Below, in pieces: positions 47,492 through 47,500 of a DNA stretch of 47,500 nucleotides. Source of the stretch: Symbiodinium natans (taxonomy: Eukaryota; Sar; Dinophyceae; Suessiales; Symbiodiniaceae); the NCBI GenBank assembly GCA_905221605.1, contig CAJNDS010001491.1:128860-176359 (forward strand), given 5' to 3'. A model generated the notes under the pieces. The model was not told the origin of the DNA. It ran no database searches and saw only the letters and a program-made list of their open reading frames with translations. The position numbers and the translations under genes were made by a program. Each line of letters starts with the position of its first letter. The stretch's first letter is position 1.

Positions 47492-47500
47492 TTTCTGCCA

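Overview
The window looks like nuclear DNA of a dinoflagellate, most likely of the Symbiodiniaceae/Suessiales type. Three things read directly from the sequence support this. (1) The plant/dinoflagellate-type telomere heptamer TTTAGGG and near variants are scattered through the whole 47.5 kb, in both orientations, in dozens of short blocks. (2) Coding sequence is cut into very small exons (28-423 nt) whose introns begin with GC, GA or GT and end in AG. (3) Several ~100-114 bp inverted-repeat elements with short target duplications (introner-like) lie in or between those exons. I see no rRNA, tRNA, CRISPR array or prokaryotic gene. The exact genus cannot be fixed from the sequence alone.

Except for one intronless gene, genes can only be recovered by joining short exons. 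All six genes that I can recognise are on the minus strand, head to tail, as expected for dinoflagellate unidirectional gene arrays. From right to left: an aldo/keto reductase (47336 to about 40720, ten exons found, N-terminus outside the window); a PPIP5K/VIP1-type inositol pyrophosphate kinase (38633 to 37350, N-terminal ATP-grasp part, remaining exons not found); a cyclase-family/kynurenine-formamidase-like metal hydrolase (33760 to about 31083); an NLI-interacting-factor/FCP1-type HAD phosphatase domain (23463 to about 21668); a caspase-like C14 peptidase with membrane and coiled-coil segments (18034 to 15944, one uninterrupted 696-codon frame); and an Fe(II)/2-oxoglutarate dioxygenase-like protein (10276 to about 8120). 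For most inferred junctions the exon lengths and phases add up exactly. Splice sites are nevertheless inferred by eye and no transcript was available. The genes share no obvious pathway. Orphan exon-like islands lie between them, some with equally good readings on either strand.

Most of the remaining DNA is intron or intergenic sequence made of perfect or degenerate telomere-type repeats, variant heptamer blocks (CCCTCAA, CCCTGAA, GGGTTGA, CCCCTAAA), homopolymer C/G tracts, AT-rich stretches, and microsatellites (AG, TCTG, GTAT, GCTT).

The most interesting signal is how introns appear to be made. One 114-bp element with perfect 13-bp terminal inverted repeats and a 4-bp target duplication is itself a complete intron of the VIP1 gene: the duplicated target gives a GA donor and the element end gives the AG acceptor. 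Elsewhere a telomere-repeat block sits in a reading frame between two perfect 24-bp copies of the exon sequence, again allowing exact GA-AG removal. Weaker cases of duplicated sequence around a telomere block occur at 5.8 kb and 31.2 kb. This suggests two parallel routes of intron gain, introner insertion and telomere-repeat insertion at staggered breaks. The second is my inference.
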